Below, piece after piece: positions 10,558 to 21,839 of a DNA stretch of 64,000 nucleotides. The notes under the pieces are model-generated. The model had not been told where the DNA came from. It worked only from the letters and a program-made list of their open reading frames with translations, and made no database searches. A program made the position numbers and the translations under genes. The DNA comes from Citrobacter amalonaticus (GTDB lineage Bacteria > Pseudomonadota > Gammaproteobacteria > Enterobacterales > Enterobacteriaceae), in contig NZ_JAGTXM010000005.1 in the NCBI RefSeq assembly GCF_018252635.1, positions 1 through 64,000 of the forward strand, in the 5' to 3' direction. Numbering within the stretch: the first letter of the stretch is position 1; each line of letters begins with the position of its first letter.

Positions 10558-12054
10558 ATGGCTCACCCACATTTATTAGCGGAAAGAATTTCCCGCCTGA
10601 GCAGCGCGCTGGAAAAAGGTCTCTATGAGCGTAGTCACGCCATTCGGCTTTGCCTGCTGGCCGCGCTGAGCGGCGAAAGCGTTTTCTTGCTGGGTCCCCC
10701 GGGGATCGCCAAAAGCCTGATCGCTCGCCGGCTGAAATTTGCCTTTCAGAATGCGCGCGCGTTTGAATATCTGATGACGCGTTTCTCCACGCCGGAAGAG
10801 GTTTTTGGCCCGCTCTCAATTCAGGCGCTTAAAGATGAAGGTCGTTACGAACGCTTAACCGCCGGCTATCTTCCTGAAGCCGAAATCGTCTTTCTCGATG
10901 AGATCTGGAAAGCGGGTCCAGCAATTCTCAATACGTTGTTAACGGCGATTAACGAACGTCATTTCCGTAACGGTGCGCACGAAGAAAAAATCCCCATGCG
11001 CCTGCTGGTGGCTGCTTCCAACGAACTGCCGGAAACGGACAGCAGCCTGGAAGCACTGTATGACCGTATGCTGATCCGTCTGTGGCTGGACAAAGTGCAG
11101 GACAAAGCTAACTTTCGATCCCTGCTGGTAAGCCAGCAGGACGAAAGCGAAAACCCGGTCCCCGTTTCATTACAGGTGAGTGATGAAGAGTATTACCGGT
11201 GGCAGAAGGACATTGGCGCAATTACGCTGCCCGATCATGTTTTTGAGCTGATTTTTATGCTGCGCCAGCAGCTGGATAATCTGCCAAATGCACCTTATGT
11301 CTCTGACCGACGCTGGAAAAAAGCGATTCGTCTGTTACAGGCGAGTGCCTTCTTTAGCGGGCGTGACGCGGTTGCCCCTATCGATCTCATTCTGCTGAAG
11401 GATTGCCTGTGGTATGACGCCCAGAGCCTGAACCTGATGCAGCAACAGCTCGAAATATTGATGACCGGACACGCCTGGCAACAACAAACCATGCTGACGC
11501 GCCTCGGCGGCATCGTCCAGCGACGCATTCAGTTGCAGCAACAACGAAGTGATAAAACCGCCTTTACCGTGCTGCGTCAGGGAGGTATGTTCAGCCGCCG
11601 ACCACATTACGATTTGCCCGCCGAAGTCACCTCGACAACCCTGACGCTACTCCTGCAACAACCATTGAAATTGCATGATATGGAAGTGATCCACATCGCT
11701 TTTGATCGCAGCGCGCTGGAGCAATGGCTGGCGAAAGGGGGTGAGATCCGCGGTAAACTCAATGGAATCGGTTTTGCCCAGACGCTGAATATGGAAGTCG
11801 ATAGCGCTCAGCATCTGGTAGTGCGTGATGTCAGTCTACAGGGCACGCGGCTGGCACTGCCCGGTTCGTCGGAAGAATCCATGCCCGGCGAAATTAAGCA
11901 ACAGCTGGAAGCGCTGGAAAACGACTGGCGACAGCAGCACACCCGCTTTAGCGAACAGCAAAAGTGCCTGTTTATTCATAGCGACTGGTTAGGTCGTATC
12001 GAGGCCAGCCTTCAGGATGTCGGTGAGCAGATCCGTCAGGCGCAACAATGCTGA
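10558..12054 (+). CDS. ravA: MoxR-type AAA+ ATPase RavA
   Basis: RavA is a hexameric AAA+ ATPase of the MoxR family that in E. coli binds lysine decarboxylase LdcI and works with ViaA, with reported links to respiratory complexes. Walker A GPPGIAKS is near residue 46 and Walker [13 protein letters not shown] near residue 110; the C-terminal half holds the LARA-type region. The ATG at 10558 gives 498 residues as in E. coli; an in-frame ATG seven codons upstream overlaps the AAGGA likely to be the ribosome site. Confidence 0.95.
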   Translation: MAHPHLLAERISRLSSALEKGLYERSHAIRLCLLAALSGESVFLLGPPGIAKSLIARRLKFAFQNARAFEYLMTRFSTPEEVFGPLSIQALKDEGRYERLTAGYLPEAEIVFLDEIWKAGPAILNTLLTAINERHFRNGAHEEKIPMRLLVAASNELPETDSSLEALYDRMLIRLWLDKVQDKANFRSLLVSQQDESENPVPVSLQVSDEEYYRWQKDIGAITLPDHVFELIFMLRQQLDNLPNAPYVSDRRWKKAIRLLQASAFFSGRDAVAPIDLILLKDCLWYDAQSLNLMQQQLEILMTGHAWQQQTMLTRLGGIVQRRIQLQQQRSDKTAFTVLRQGGMFSRRPHYDLPAEVTSTTLTLLLQQPLKLHDMEVIHIAFDRSALEQWLAKGGEIRGKLNGIGFAQTLNMEVDSAQHLVVRDVSLQGTRLALPGSSEESMPGEIKQQLEALENDWRQQHTRFSEQQKCLFIHSDWLGRIEASLQDVGEQIRQAQQC

Positions 12055-13499
12055 CACTGGATACGCTCAATGTCATGTTAGCCGTCAGCGAAGAGGGGAT
12101 GATCGAAGAGATGATCCTCGCGCTGCTGGCTTCACCACAGCTGGCGGTTTTTTTTGAAAAGTTTCCCCGCCTGAAAGCAGCAATCACAGACGATCTGCCG
12201 CGCTGGCGCGAGGCGCTACGCAGTCGGCTGAAAGATGCACGCGTACCGCCGGAACTGACGGAAGAGGTCATGTGCTATCAGCAAAGCCAGCTTCTTTCTA
12301 CCCCGCAGTTCATCGTCCAGCTCCCGCAAATATTGGCGCTGTTACACCGGCTACACTCACCGTATGCCGGACAAGCGCAGCAGCTGGTGGACAGCAACGC
12401 GGTACTCACTGCCGCCCTGCACACGCTCTTCTTGCAGCGCTGGCGCTTAAGTCTGGTGGTACAGGCCACCACGCTTAATCAGCAACTGCTTGAAGAGGAA
12501 CGTGAGCAGTTGCTCAGTGAAGTTCAGGAGCGAATGACCCTGAGCGGTCAACTGGATCCGGTTCTGGCAGAAAACGAGACCGCAGCAGGCCGTCTGTGGG
12601 ATATGAGCGCAGGTCAGCTCAGGCGCGGTGACTATCAGTTGATCGTGAAGTACGGTGATTTTCTGAGCGAACAACCGGAGTTAATGCGGCTGGCAGAGCA
12701 ACTGGGGCGTTCCAGAGAAGCAAAATCTGTTCCACGAAAAGATGCGCCGATGGAGACCTTCCGCATGCTGGTGCGCGAGCCCGCAACGGTTCCCGAGCAA
12801 GTGGATGGGATTCAGCAAAGTGACGACATTTTGCGTTTGTTGCCGCCGGAGCTGGCCACGCTCGGCATAACAGAACTGGAATATGAGTTCTACCGACGGC
12901 TGGTGGAAAAACAGCTGCTCACTTATCGTCTGCACGGTGAAGCCTGGCGGGAGAAGGTTACTGAACGGCCGGTGATTCATCAGGATTTCGATGAACAGCC
13001 GCGTGGACCGTTCATTGTGTGCGTAGACACCTCCGGCTCAATGGGCGGCTTTAATGAACAGTGCGCGAAGGCCTTTTGCCTTGCCCTGATGCGCATCGCC
13101 CTTGCCGATAATCGTCGTTGCTTCATCATGCTGTTTTCTACCGAAGTGGTGCGCTATGAGCTTTCCGGTCCACAGGGTATAGAGCAGGCCATCCGCTTTC
13201 TGAGCCAACGCTTTCGCGGCGGTACGGATATCGCCAGCTGTTTTCGCGCCATTATTGAGCGCATGCAGGGACGGGAGTGGTTTGATGCCGATGCAGTGGT
13301 GATTTCAGATTTTATCGCCCAGCGCTTGCCTGACGACGTAGTGAATAAAGTTGGAGAGTTACAGCGCATTCATCAGCATCGCTTTCATGCGGTAGCGATG
13401 TCAGCCCATGGCAAACCCGGCATCATGCGCATTTTCGATCATATCTGGCGCTTTGATACCGGAATGCGAAGCCGCCTGCTCAGACGCTGGCGGCGTTGA
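12048..13499 (+). CDS. viaA: VWA-domain protein ViaA, RavA partner
   Basis: ViaA stimulates RavA ATPase activity. The 483-residue protein has a C-terminal von Willebrand A domain with the MIDAS motif DTSGSMGG at about residues 326-333 and a second metal-site region FRGGTDI. The start overlaps the ravA stop by 7 bp (ATGCTGA), consistent with translational coupling and a fixed ratio of the two proteins. Confidence 0.95.
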   Translation: MLTLDTLNVMLAVSEEGMIEEMILALLASPQLAVFFEKFPRLKAAITDDLPRWREALRSRLKDARVPPELTEEVMCYQQSQLLSTPQFIVQLPQILALLHRLHSPYAGQAQQLVDSNAVLTAALHTLFLQRWRLSLVVQATTLNQQLLEEEREQLLSEVQERMTLSGQLDPVLAENETAAGRLWDMSAGQLRRGDYQLIVKYGDFLSEQPELMRLAEQLGRSREAKSVPRKDAPMETFRMLVREPATVPEQVDGIQQSDDILRLLPPELATLGITELEYEFYRRLVEKQLLTYRLHGEAWREKVTERPVIHQDFDEQPRGPFIVCVDTSGSMGGFNEQCAKAFCLALMRIALADNRRCFIMLFSTEVVRYELSGPQGIEQAIRFLSQRFRGGTDIASCFRAIIERMQGREWFDADAVVISDFIAQRLPDDVVNKVGELQRIHQHRFHAVAMSAHGKPGIMRIFDHIWRFDTGMRSRLLRRWRR

Positions 13500-13506
13500 G
13501 TTGAGA

Positions 13507-14499
13507 TTACAGCAGAGAGGCGACGCTTTCACGAACCTGTGCAGGCCATACGCCGCACTGAACCTGACCGATGTGCGGCAGTTGCAGCAGCAGCATGGTT
13601 AAACGCGACTGACCAATGCCACCGCCGATAGTCTGCGGCATTTCACCGCGCAGTAGCGCCTGGTGCCATTCCAGACTCAGGCGATCTTCATCACCGGTAA
13701 GCCGAAGCTGATGCTTCAGCGTATCAGCATCCACGCGGATCCCCATGGAAGAGAGTTCAAACGCATCTTCCAGTACCGGGTTCCAGACCAGAATATCGCC
13801 GTTCAGACCGGCATACCCCAGATCGGATGCGGAGCTCCAGTCATCATAGTCCGGCGCACGTACGTCATGGCGGTGACCATCGCTGAGTTTACCGCCAATC
13901 CCCACCAGAAAGACCGCGCCTAACTCTTTCGCGATCGCCCGTTCACGACCTTTTGCATCCAGGCCCGGATAACGGCTCAATAGTTCCTGGCTGTGAACAA
14001 AGTGGATCTGCTCTGGCAGGAACGGTGCCAGCCCAAATTCTTTGCTTACCGCCGCTTCGGTCGCTTTAATTCCCGCCCAGATAGCCTCTACCGTGCTTTT
14101 CAGAGTGGAGAACTGACGCTCACCGTCGCCCATCACGCGTTCCCAGTCCCACTGATCAACATACACCGAGTGGAGCGGGGAGAGACGATCTTCATCCGGG
14201 CGCAGGGCTTTCATGTGCGTGTAGAGCCCTTCGCCGGCGCTGAAGTCGTGTTGTCCCAGTGTTTGACGCTTCCACTTCGCCAGCGAATGAACCACTTCGA
14301 ACTGAGCATCTGGCAGCGCTTTCACTTTCACCTGTACCGCTTTTTCACAGCCCGACAAGTTATCCTGCGTGCCATCCCCTACACGGCTAAGGATCGGTGC
14401 CTGGACTTCAATCAGACCCAGACGCTCCTCCAGTTGACGAGAGAAGTGAGATTTCACGAAGCTAATTTGGCGTTGTTTGGCAATGTAAGCGGTTTTCAT
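13507..14499 (-). CDS. asnA: Aspartate-ammonia ligase (asparagine synthetase A)
   Basis: AsnA makes asparagine from aspartate, ammonia and ATP, releasing AMP and PPi; it resembles class II aminoacyl-tRNA synthetases. The ATG at 14499 has AGGAG seven bases upstream and gives 330 residues, the E. coli length. The motif-3-like end [14 protein letters not shown] is intact. It is divergent from asnC, whose product activates it in E. coli, and converges on viaA with 7 bp between stops. Confidence 0.97.
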   Translation of the reverse strand: MKTAYIAKQRQISFVKSHFSRQLEERLGLIEVQAPILSRVGDGTQDNLSGCEKAVQVKVKALPDAQFEVVHSLAKWKRQTLGQHDFSAGEGLYTHMKALRPDEDRLSPLHSVYVDQWDWERVMGDGERQFSTLKSTVEAIWAGIKATEAAVSKEFGLAPFLPEQIHFVHSQELLSRYPGLDAKGRERAIAKELGAVFLVGIGGKLSDGHRHDVRAPDYDDWSSASDLGYAGLNGDILVWNPVLEDAFELSSMGIRVDADTLKHQLRLTGDEDRLSLEWHQALLRGEMPQTIGGGIGQSRLTMLLLQLPHIGQVQCGVWPAQVRESVASLL

Positions 14500-14650
14500 T
14501 TTTATTACTCCTGCGTCCTGTTGCCTATGATTAAGCAACAGAATAGAGGCAATATTCAATAATCCACAAACAAAAAGCTGAATTCGATTTTGATTCGTTA
14601 AAATTAGCCGCTAAAATAGAGTGAATCATTAATACACATAAGAAAAAGCG

Positions 14651-15109
14651 ATGGAAAATTATCAGATCGACAATCTGGACCGCGGCATTCTGGATGCCTT
14701 AATGGAAAATGCCCGTACCGCCTACGCCGAGCTGGCAAAACAGTTTGGCGTCAGTCCGGGAACCATTCACGTACGTGTAGAGAAAATGAAACAGGCGGGG
14801 ATCATCACCGGCGCACGCATTGACGTTAGCCCGAAGCAGCTCGGTTATGACGTCGGCTGCTTTATCGGCATCATTCTCAAAAGCGCCAAAGACTATCCTT
14901 CAGCGTTGGCCAGACTGGAAAGCCTGGATGAAGTCACCGAGGCGTATTACACCACGGGCCACTACAGCATCTTTATTAAGGTTATGTGCCGATCGATCGA
15001 TGCGCTTCAGCATGTACTTATCAACAAGATCCAAACAATTGATGAAATTCAATCCACTGAGACGCTGATCGTCCTGCAGAACCCGATCATGCGGACCATC
15101 AAGCCGTGA
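14651..15109 (+). CDS. asnC: Lrp/AsnC-family regulator AsnC
   Basis: The 152-residue protein has an N-terminal helix-turn-helix (about 20-45, ELAKQFGVSPGTIHVRVEKM) and a C-terminal RAM ligand-binding domain. In E. coli AsnC activates asnA and represses itself, with asparagine as effector. The 151-bp divergent asnA-asnC spacer is A/T rich and should hold both promoters. Confidence 0.97.
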   Translation: MENYQIDNLDRGILDALMENARTAYAELAKQFGVSPGTIHVRVEKMKQAGIITGARIDVSPKQLGYDVGCFIGIILKSAKDYPSALARLESLDEVTEAYYTTGHYSIFIKVMCRSIDALQHVLINKIQTIDEIQSTETLIVLQNPIMRTIKP

Positions 15110-15130
15110 TCGCCTTTTTTAATCCCACAT

Positions 15131-15170
15131 TTTTCCACAGGTAGATCCCAGCTCACTCACAGCGTACAAT
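15131..15170 (+). promoter_or_regulatory. mioC promoter with DnaA box
   Basis: A DnaA-box-like TTTTCCACA (15131-15139) lies just upstream of a promoter with -10 TACAAT (15165-15170) and a weak -35 region containing GATC. The arrangement matches the DnaA-repressed, Dam-sensitive mioC promoter of E. coli, which transcribes toward oriC. Confidence 0.75.
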
Positions 15171-15197
15171 AGCCCTTCTTTAAAAGGATGGGCTCGT

Positions 15198-15641
15198 ATG
15201 GCTGACATAACTCTTATTAGCGGCAGCACCCTCGGCGGCGCTGAATATGTTGCAGAACACCTGGCTGAAAAGCTGGAAGATGCCGGTTTTTCAACCGAAA
15301 CCCTGCACGGCCCGCTGTTAGGGGATCTTTCTGCCTCCGGGATCTGGCTGGTCATCAGCTCCACGCACGGTGCGGGAGATATTCCGGATAACCTTGTTCC
15401 TTTATATGAAGATCTTCAATCGCAAAAACCGGATCTGTCGCAGGTGCGTTTCGGCGCGATCGGCATCGGGAGTCGCGAATATGACACCTTCTGTGGCGCT
15501 ATCGACAAGATCGAAGCCGAGCTGAAACATGCCGGTGCCAAACAGCTCGGCGAAACGCTGAAGATCAACATCCTTGAACACGATATTCCGGAAGATCCGG
15601 CAGAAGCCTGGCTGGGATCCTGGATTAATTTACTCAAATAA
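15198..15641 (+). CDS. mioC: Flavodoxin-like protein MioC
   Basis: MioC is a short-chain FMN flavodoxin of 147 residues with the phosphate-binding loop SGSTLGGAEYVAE at the N terminus and the SSTHGAGDIP and GIGSREYDTFCG loops contacting flavin. In E. coli it supports biotin synthase in vitro; its physiological role is unclear. It is transcribed directly into oriC. Confidence 0.96.
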   Translation: MADITLISGSTLGGAEYVAEHLAEKLEDAGFSTETLHGPLLGDLSASGIWLVISSTHGAGDIPDNLVPLYEDLQSQKPDLSQVRFGAIGIGSREYDTFCGAIDKIEAELKHAGAKQLGETLKINILEHDIPEDPAEAWLGSWINLLK

Positions 15642-15663
15642 GTGTAAAGATCGTGCGATCGTG

Positions 15664-15672
15664 TGTGGATAA
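15664..15672 (-). promoter_or_regulatory. oriC DnaA box R4
   Basis: TTATCCACA on the minus strand, a perfect high-affinity DnaA box at the mioC-side edge of oriC. Confidence 0.92.
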
Positions 15673-15702
15673 CTCTGTCAGGAACCTTGGATCAACCGGT
15701 AG

Positions 15703-15711
15703 TTATCCAAA
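15703..15711 (+). promoter_or_regulatory. oriC DnaA box R3
   Basis: TTATCCAAA, a one-mismatch box identical to E. coli R3. Confidence 0.85.
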
Positions 15712-15737
15712 GAATAACCGTTGTTCAGTTTTTGAGT

Positions 15738-15746
15738 TGTGTATAA
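15738..15746 (-). promoter_or_regulatory. oriC DnaA box R2
   Basis: TTATACACA on the minus strand, matching E. coli R2. Confidence 0.88.
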
Positions 15747-15788
15747 CCCTTCATTCTGATCCCAGCTTATACGGACCAGGATCACCGA

Positions 15789-15797
15789 TCATTCACA
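15789..15797 (+). promoter_or_regulatory. oriC DnaA box R5/M
   Basis: TCATTCACA, the weak box that in E. coli distinguishes ATP-DnaA. Confidence 0.8.
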
Positions 15798-15812
15798 GCT
15801 AATGATCCTTAC

Positions 15813-15825
15813 CAACGTATTGATC
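15813..15825 (-). promoter_or_regulatory. oriC IHF-like site
   Basis: The minus strand reads GATCAATACGTTG, matching WATCAANNNNTTR at all fixed positions but the first. It lies between R5 and R1 where IHF bends E. coli oriC. Confidence 0.65.
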
Positions 15826-15843
15826 TTAATACCTGGATCCGGC

Positions 15844-15852
15844 TTATCCACA
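15844..15852 (+). promoter_or_regulatory. oriC DnaA box R1
   Basis: TTATCCACA, a perfect box next to the unwinding region. Confidence 0.92.
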
Positions 15853-15865
15853 GGCAATGACGATC

Positions 15866-15909
15866 CTAATAAGAGATCACAATAGAACAGATCTCTAAAT
15901 AAAAAGATC
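15866..15909 (-). repeat. oriC AT-rich 13-mers (duplex unwinding element)
   Basis: On the minus strand three 13-mers begin with GATC: GATCTCTTATTAG (15866-15878), GATCTGTTCTATT (15881-15893) and GATCTTTTTATTT (15897-15909). The first two equal the E. coli R and M 13-mers; the last differs from E. coli L by one base. They form the strand-opening region. Confidence 0.92.
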
Positions 15910-16020
15910 TTCTTTTTAATACCCAGGATCCCGGGGTCTTTCTCAAGCCGACAAAGTTGAGTAGAATCCACCGCCCGGGCTTCAATCCATTTTCACACCG
16001 CGTTATGCGAGGCAATTACC

Positions 16021-17910
16021 ATGTTTTATCCGGATCCTTTTGACGTCATCATCATTGGCGGGGGTCATGCAGGCACTGAGGCTGCGATGGCCGCAGCGCG
16101 TATGGGTCAACAAACCCTGCTTTTGACCCACAATATCGACACGCTGGGGCAGATGAGTTGCAACCCGGCAATTGGCGGTATTGGGAAGGGACACCTGGTA
16201 AAAGAAGTGGATGCGCTTGGCGGTCTGATGGCGAAAGCAATCGATCAGGCAGGTATCCAGTTTAGGATACTAAACGCAAGCAAAGGCCCGGCGGTTCGCG
16301 CCACCCGTGCTCAGGCGGATCGGGTGCTGTATCGTCAGGCGGTGCGTACCGCGCTGGAGAACCAACCAAACCTGATGATCTTCCAGCAGGCGGTTGAAGA
16401 TCTGATTGTTGAAAACGATCGTGTTGTTGGCGCGGTGACCCAGATGGGGTTGAAATTCCGTGCCAAAGCCGTGGTGTTAACCGTTGGAACTTTCCTTGAC
16501 GGCAAAATTCATATTGGTCTGGATAATTACAGCGGTGGCCGTGCTGGCGATCCGCCATCCATTCCGCTCTCTCGCCGTCTGCGCGAGTTGCCGCTGCGCG
16601 TAAGCCGTCTTAAAACGGGCACCCCGCCGCGTATCGATGCACGCACAATCAATTTCAGCGTGCTCGCGCAGCAGCATGGCGACAACCCAATGCCGGTCTT
16701 CTCGTTCATGGGCAATGCCGCCCAACACCCACAACAGGTGCCGTGCTATATCACGCACACCAACGAGAAAACCCATGACGTGATCCGCAATAACCTCGAT
16801 CGTAGCCCGATGTATGCAGGCGTGATCGAAGGGATCGGGCCACGTTACTGCCCGTCGATCGAAGATAAAGTGATGCGCTTTGCCGATCGTAACCAGCACC
16901 AGATCTTCCTGGAGCCGGAAGGGCTTACCTCAAATGAAATTTACCCGAACGGGATCTCCACCAGCTTGCCTTTTGACGTGCAGATGCAGATTGTCCGCTC
17001 CATGGAAGGGATGGAGAACGCGAAAATCGTTCGTCCAGGTTATGCCATTGAGTATGACTTTTTCGATCCACGCGACCTGAAACCTACCCTGGAAAGCAAA
17101 TTTATCCAGGGCCTGTTTTTTGCAGGACAAATTAACGGCACGACCGGTTACGAAGAAGCCGCTGCGCAGGGACTGCTTGCAGGACTCAACGCCGCGCGTC
17201 TGTCCGCAGACAAAGAGGGCTGGGCGCCGGCGCGTTCTCAGGCGTATCTCGGCGTACTGGTCGACGACCTGTGCACGCTGGGAACCAAAGAGCCGTACCG
17301 CATGTTCACCTCACGTGCCGAATACCGTCTGATGTTGCGCGAAGACAACGCCGATCTCCGTCTGACGGAAATGGGCCGTGAACTGGGTCTGGTGGATGAT
17401 GAGCGCTGGGCGCGTTTCAACGAGAAGCTGGAGAACATCGAACGCGAACGTCAGCGTCTGAAATCCACCTGGGTGACGCCTGCGGCAGAATCGGCCAACG
17501 AAGTGAACGCTCACCTTACCGCGCCGCTGTCTCGTGAAGCCAGCGGTGAAGATCTGCTGCGTCGTCCGGAAATGACCTATGCGCAGCTCACGACGCTGGC
17601 CCCGTTTGCACCCGCGCTGGAAGACATGCAGGCCGCTGAACAGGTTGAAATTCAGGTGAAGTACGAAGGCTATATTGCGCGTCAGCAGGATGAGATCGAA
17701 AAACAGCAGCGCAATGAAAACACGTTGCTGCCTGCGACGCTGGATTACCGCCAGGTATCCGGTCTGTCGAACGAAGTGATTGCCAAGCTGAACGATCACA
17801 AGCCGGTTTCGATCGGTCAGGCATCGCGTATCTCCGGCGTCACGCCTGCAGCCATCTCCATTCTGCTGGTGTGGCTGAAAAAGCAGGGCATGCTGCGCCG
17901 CAGCGCTTAA
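16021..17910 (+). CDS. mnmG: tRNA uridine-5-carboxymethylaminomethyl modification enzyme MnmG
   Basis: MnmG (GidA) works with MnmE to add cmnm5 to U34 of tRNAs reading NNA/NNG codons, using FAD. The 629 residues match E. coli in length; the FAD site [10 protein letters not shown] lies at about 13-22 and the C-terminal helical domain that contacts tRNA is complete. It is transcribed away from oriC; its partner mnmE is also in this window at 43.2-44.6 kb. Confidence 0.98.
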   Translation: MFYPDPFDVIIIGGGHAGTEAAMAAARMGQQTLLLTHNIDTLGQMSCNPAIGGIGKGHLVKEVDALGGLMAKAIDQAGIQFRILNASKGPAVRATRAQADRVLYRQAVRTALENQPNLMIFQQAVEDLIVENDRVVGAVTQMGLKFRAKAVVLTVGTFLDGKIHIGLDNYSGGRAGDPPSIPLSRRLRELPLRVSRLKTGTPPRIDARTINFSVLAQQHGDNPMPVFSFMGNAAQHPQQVPCYITHTNEKTHDVIRNNLDRSPMYAGVIEGIGPRYCPSIEDKVMRFADRNQHQIFLEPEGLTSNEIYPNGISTSLPFDVQMQIVRSMEGMENAKIVRPGYAIEYDFFDPRDLKPTLESKFIQGLFFAGQINGTTGYEEAAAQGLLAGLNAARLSADKEGWAPARSQAYLGVLVDDLCTLGTKEPYRMFTSRAEYRLMLREDNADLRLTEMGRELGLVDDERWARFNEKLENIERERQRLKSTWVTPAAESANEVNAHLTAPLSREASGEDLLRRPEMTYAQLTTLAPFAPALEDMQAAEQVEIQVKYEGYIARQQDEIEKQQRNENTLLPATLDYRQVSGLSNEVIAKLNDHKPVSIGQASRISGVTPAAISILLVWLKKQGMLRRSA

Positions 17911-17923
17911 CAGATTAAAAATT

Positions 17924-17996
17924 GCCCGGTGACGTTATGCTTACCGGGCCAGCAAACCGCGTCTGTCGGTCGGATAAGGCGAAGCCGCCATCCGAC
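17924..17996. repeat. Two palindromic REP-like units between mnmG and rsmG
   Basis: The first unit pairs GCCCGGT (17924-17930) with ACCGGGC (17943-17949). The second, 17969-17996, pairs GTCGGAT with ATCCGAC around AAGGCGAAGCCGCC and is a typical REP. Together they form a BIME-like unit in the operon spacer. Confidence 0.8.
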
Positions 17997-18018
17997 AAAA
18001 CTTAAACAGGTACCAACC

Positions 18019-18636
18019 GTGCTCAATAAACTCACTCGCCTGCTGGCTGACGCCGGCATTTCGCTTACCGATCACCAGAAAAATCAGTTGATTGCCTACG
18101 TTGAAATGCTGCATAAATGGAACAAAGCGTACAACCTGACCTCTGTGCGGGATCCCAACGAGATGCTGGTTCGTCACATTCTCGACAGTATTATCGTTGC
18201 GCCACATTTGCAGGGTGAACGTTTTATTGACGTCGGTACCGGACCAGGATTGCCTGGCATTCCGTTGTCCATTGTGCGTCCGCAAGCGCATTTCACTCTG
18301 CTCGACAGTCTGGGCAAACGCGTGCGTTTTCTGCGTCAGGTCCAGCATGAACTTAAACTGGGTAACATCACGCCGGTGCAAAGTCGTGTGGAAGAATTTC
18401 CCGCAGAGCCGCCGTTTGATGGCGTGATCAGCCGGGCGTTCGCTTCACTCAATGACATGGTGAGCTGGTGTCACCACCTGCCGGGCGAGAAGGGGTGCTT
18501 TTATGCGCTGAAAGGTCAGCTACCGGAAGACGAAATGGCATCGTTACCTGCAGCGTTTCGCGTTGAATCTGTTGTTAAACTGCAGGTTCCGCATCTGGAA
18601 GGCGAGCGCCATCTGGTGGTGATTAAGCCAAACTAA
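18019..18636 (+). CDS. rsmG: 16S rRNA (guanine527-N7)-methyltransferase RsmG
   Basis: RsmG (GidB) methylates N7 of G527 in 16S rRNA using S-adenosylmethionine. The SAM motif [15 protein letters not shown] is intact. I placed the start at GTG 18019 (LNKL...), preceded by AGG, giving 205 residues, close to the 207 of E. coli; upstream in-frame codons run through the REP sequence and are not credible coding. Confidence 0.95.
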   Translation: MLNKLTRLLADAGISLTDHQKNQLIAYVEMLHKWNKAYNLTSVRDPNEMLVRHILDSIIVAPHLQGERFIDVGTGPGLPGIPLSIVRPQAHFTLLDSLGKRVRFLRQVQHELKLGNITPVQSRVEEFPAEPPFDGVISRAFASLNDMVSWCHHLPGEKGCFYALKGQLPEDEMASLPAAFRVESVVKLQVPHLEGERHLVVIKPN

Positions 18637-19185
18637 ATTTAATATTTATCAAAAAAACTAGAAAAAAAACGGACTTTTACTTGTTAAAACACGGAGACAT
18701 TTTGGCCGAAATTAGTCGTTACACTTTACGCCCCGTTTACTGTCTATTATCAACAGAGCAACGTGGCTTTTTTGACTAAAGGCAAAATTAGTCAGCACTG
18801 AAAATATCAGGCTGCTAAAAATCCAGGTGGAGAATCACTCTCGAGTGTTGAATTTTTATTAAAAATGTCAATGGTTGGTTTTTGACATGTAATCGTTCGT
18901 TTTTAAAAGAGTGAGTGATTTTAAGCTTAAATATCAGAAAGTTGAAAACGCATCATTTGCCAAGTAAATAAATACTGTCGGGGCGAATATGCTCAATATG
19001 TGATCTGAAGCACGCTTTAACACCAGTGTTTACGCGCTATTTGCAGTTTTGCATGATCGTTCACAGTTTGGCTAAAAGTCATAAATGTGGGCCAGGGAAA
19101 AATATTTAAACATTTATTCACCTTTTAGCTACTTATTGTTTGAAATCACGAGGGCGCACCGTATAATTTGACCGCTTTTTGATGC
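18637..19185. other. A/T-rich spacer upstream of the atp promoter
   Basis: About 550 bp without a credible gene. It is A/T rich, with short inverted repeats such as CACTCTCGAGTG near 18837-18848 and a CRP-like half-site TGTGATCTGAAGCACG (18999-19014; the second half matches poorly). A similar long spacer precedes atpI in E. coli. I see no confident terminator for rsmG. Confidence 0.5.
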
Positions 19186-19214
19186 TTGACTCTAAGCCTT
19201 AAAGAACGTTTTAT
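19186..19214 (+). promoter_or_regulatory. atp operon promoter
   Basis: TTGACT (19186-19191) and TTTTAT (19209-19214) are separated by exactly 17 bp, about 45 bp before the atpI start. The surrounding sequence equals the major E. coli atp promoter region. Confidence 0.85.
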
Positions 19215-19255
19215 ACGACACGCGGCATACCTCGAAGGGAGCAGGAGTTAAAAAC

Positions 19256-20463
<1,208 letters not shown>

Positions 20464-20491
20464 TTTACCAACACTACTACGTTTTAACTGA

Positions 20492-20760
<269 letters not shown>

Positions 20761-20808
20761 TGAATTAAGAGCAATATCAGAACGTTAACTAGATAGAGGC
20801 ATTGTGCT

Positions 20809-21279
20809 GTGAATCTTAACGCAACAATCCTCGGCCAGGCCATCGCGTTTGTCCTGTTTGTTCTGTTCTGCATGAAGTATGTATGGCCGCCGTTAATGGC
20901 TGCCATCGAGAAGCGTCAAAAAGAAATTGCTGACGGTCTTGCTTCTGCTGAACGCGCACACAAGGATCTTGACCTTGCAAAGGCCAGCGCGACCGACCAG
21001 CTGAAAAAAGCGAAGGCGGAAGCTCAGGTAATCATCGAGCAGGCGAACAAACGTCGCGCTCAGATCCTGGACGAAGCCAAAACGGAAGCAGAACAGGAAC
21101 GTACTAAAATCGTGGCCCAGGCGCAGGCGGAAATTGATGCTGAGCGTAAACGTGCCCGTGAAGAGCTGCGTAAGCAAGTTGCTATCCTGGCTGTTGCTGG
21201 CGCCGAGAAGATCATCGAACGTTCCGTGGATGAAGCTGCTAACAGCGACATCGTGGATAAACTTGTCGCTGAACTGTAA
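20809..21279 (+). CDS. atpF: ATP synthase Fo subunit b
   Basis: Subunit b has one N-terminal membrane helix followed by a long charged coiled coil that forms the peripheral stalk. It has 156 residues, as in E. coli, and starts with GTG at 20809 behind GAGG. Confidence 0.98.
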   Translation: MNLNATILGQAIAFVLFVLFCMKYVWPPLMAAIEKRQKEIADGLASAERAHKDLDLAKASATDQLKKAKAEAQVIIEQANKRRAQILDEAKTEAEQERTKIVAQAQAEIDAERKRAREELRKQVAILAVAGAEKIIERSVDEAANSDIVDKLVAEL

Positions 21280-21293
21280 GGAGGGAGGGGCTG

Positions 21294-21827
21294 ATGTCTG
21301 AATTTGTTACGGTAGCTCGCCCCTACGCCAAAGCAGCTTTTGACTTTGCCGTCGAACACCAAAGTGTAGAGCGCTGGCAGGACATGCTGGCGTTTGCCGC
21401 CGAGGTGACTAAGAACGAACAAATGGCAGAGCTTCTCTCTGGCGCGCTGGCGCCGGAAACGCTCGCCGGGTCGTTTATCGCAGTTTGCGGTGAGCAACTG
21501 GACGAAAACGGTCAGAACCTGATTAGGGTGATGGCTGAGAATAACCGTCTGAACGCGCTCCCGGATGTTCTTGAGCAGTTCATTCACCTGCGTGCCGCGA
21601 GTGAGTCTATCTCTGAGGTAGAAGTCACGTCCGCGAACGAACTGAGTGAAGAACAGCTTGCGAAGATTAGCGCTGCGATGGAAAAACGTCTGTCACGCAA
21701 AGTTAAGCTGAATTGCAAAATCGATAAGTCTGTAATGGCGGGCGTAATCATCCGTGCGGGTGATATGGTCATTGATGGTAGCGTACGCGGCCGTCTTGAA
21801 CGTCTTGCAGACGTCTTGCAGTCTTAA
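21294..21827 (+). CDS. atpH: ATP synthase F1 subunit delta
   Basis: The 177-residue delta subunit joins the b-stalk to the top of the alpha/beta hexamer. The N-terminal six-helix domain ([18 protein letters not shown]) and the C-terminal [14 protein letters not shown]-type end are present. GGAGG stands close upstream of the ATG. Confidence 0.97.
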   Translation: MSEFVTVARPYAKAAFDFAVEHQSVERWQDMLAFAAEVTKNEQMAELLSGALAPETLAGSFIAVCGEQLDENGQNLIRVMAENNRLNALPDVLEQFIHLRAASESISEVEVTSANELSEEQLAKISAAMEKRLSRKVKLNCKIDKSVMAGVIIRAGDMVIDGSVRGRLERLADVLQS

Positions 21828-21839
21828 GGGGACTGGAGC

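Larger units (their letters stand above)
15642..15930. other. oriC: Chromosomal replication origin oriC
   Basis: The segment between mioC and mnmG is the reverse-complement layout of E. coli oriC. It contains five DnaA boxes, an IHF-like site, three 13-mers and a further A/T cluster on the mnmG side, plus about 14 GATC sites. Order from left to right is R4, R3, R2, R5/M, IHF, R1, 13-mers. DnaA bound to the boxes should melt the 13-mer region for DnaB loading. The rest of the gap to 16020 holds the mnmG promoter region (TAGAAT at 15962-15967). Confidence 0.97.

Noticed and set aside
17929-18018. N-terminal extension of RsmG
   Set aside because: It translates REP repeat sequence. The GTG at 18019 aligns with the E. 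coli start.
18637-19255. Possible small gene in the long rsmG-atpI spacer
   Set aside because: I saw no frame with a plausible start, ribosome site and length. A similar long non-coding spacer precedes atpI in E. coli.
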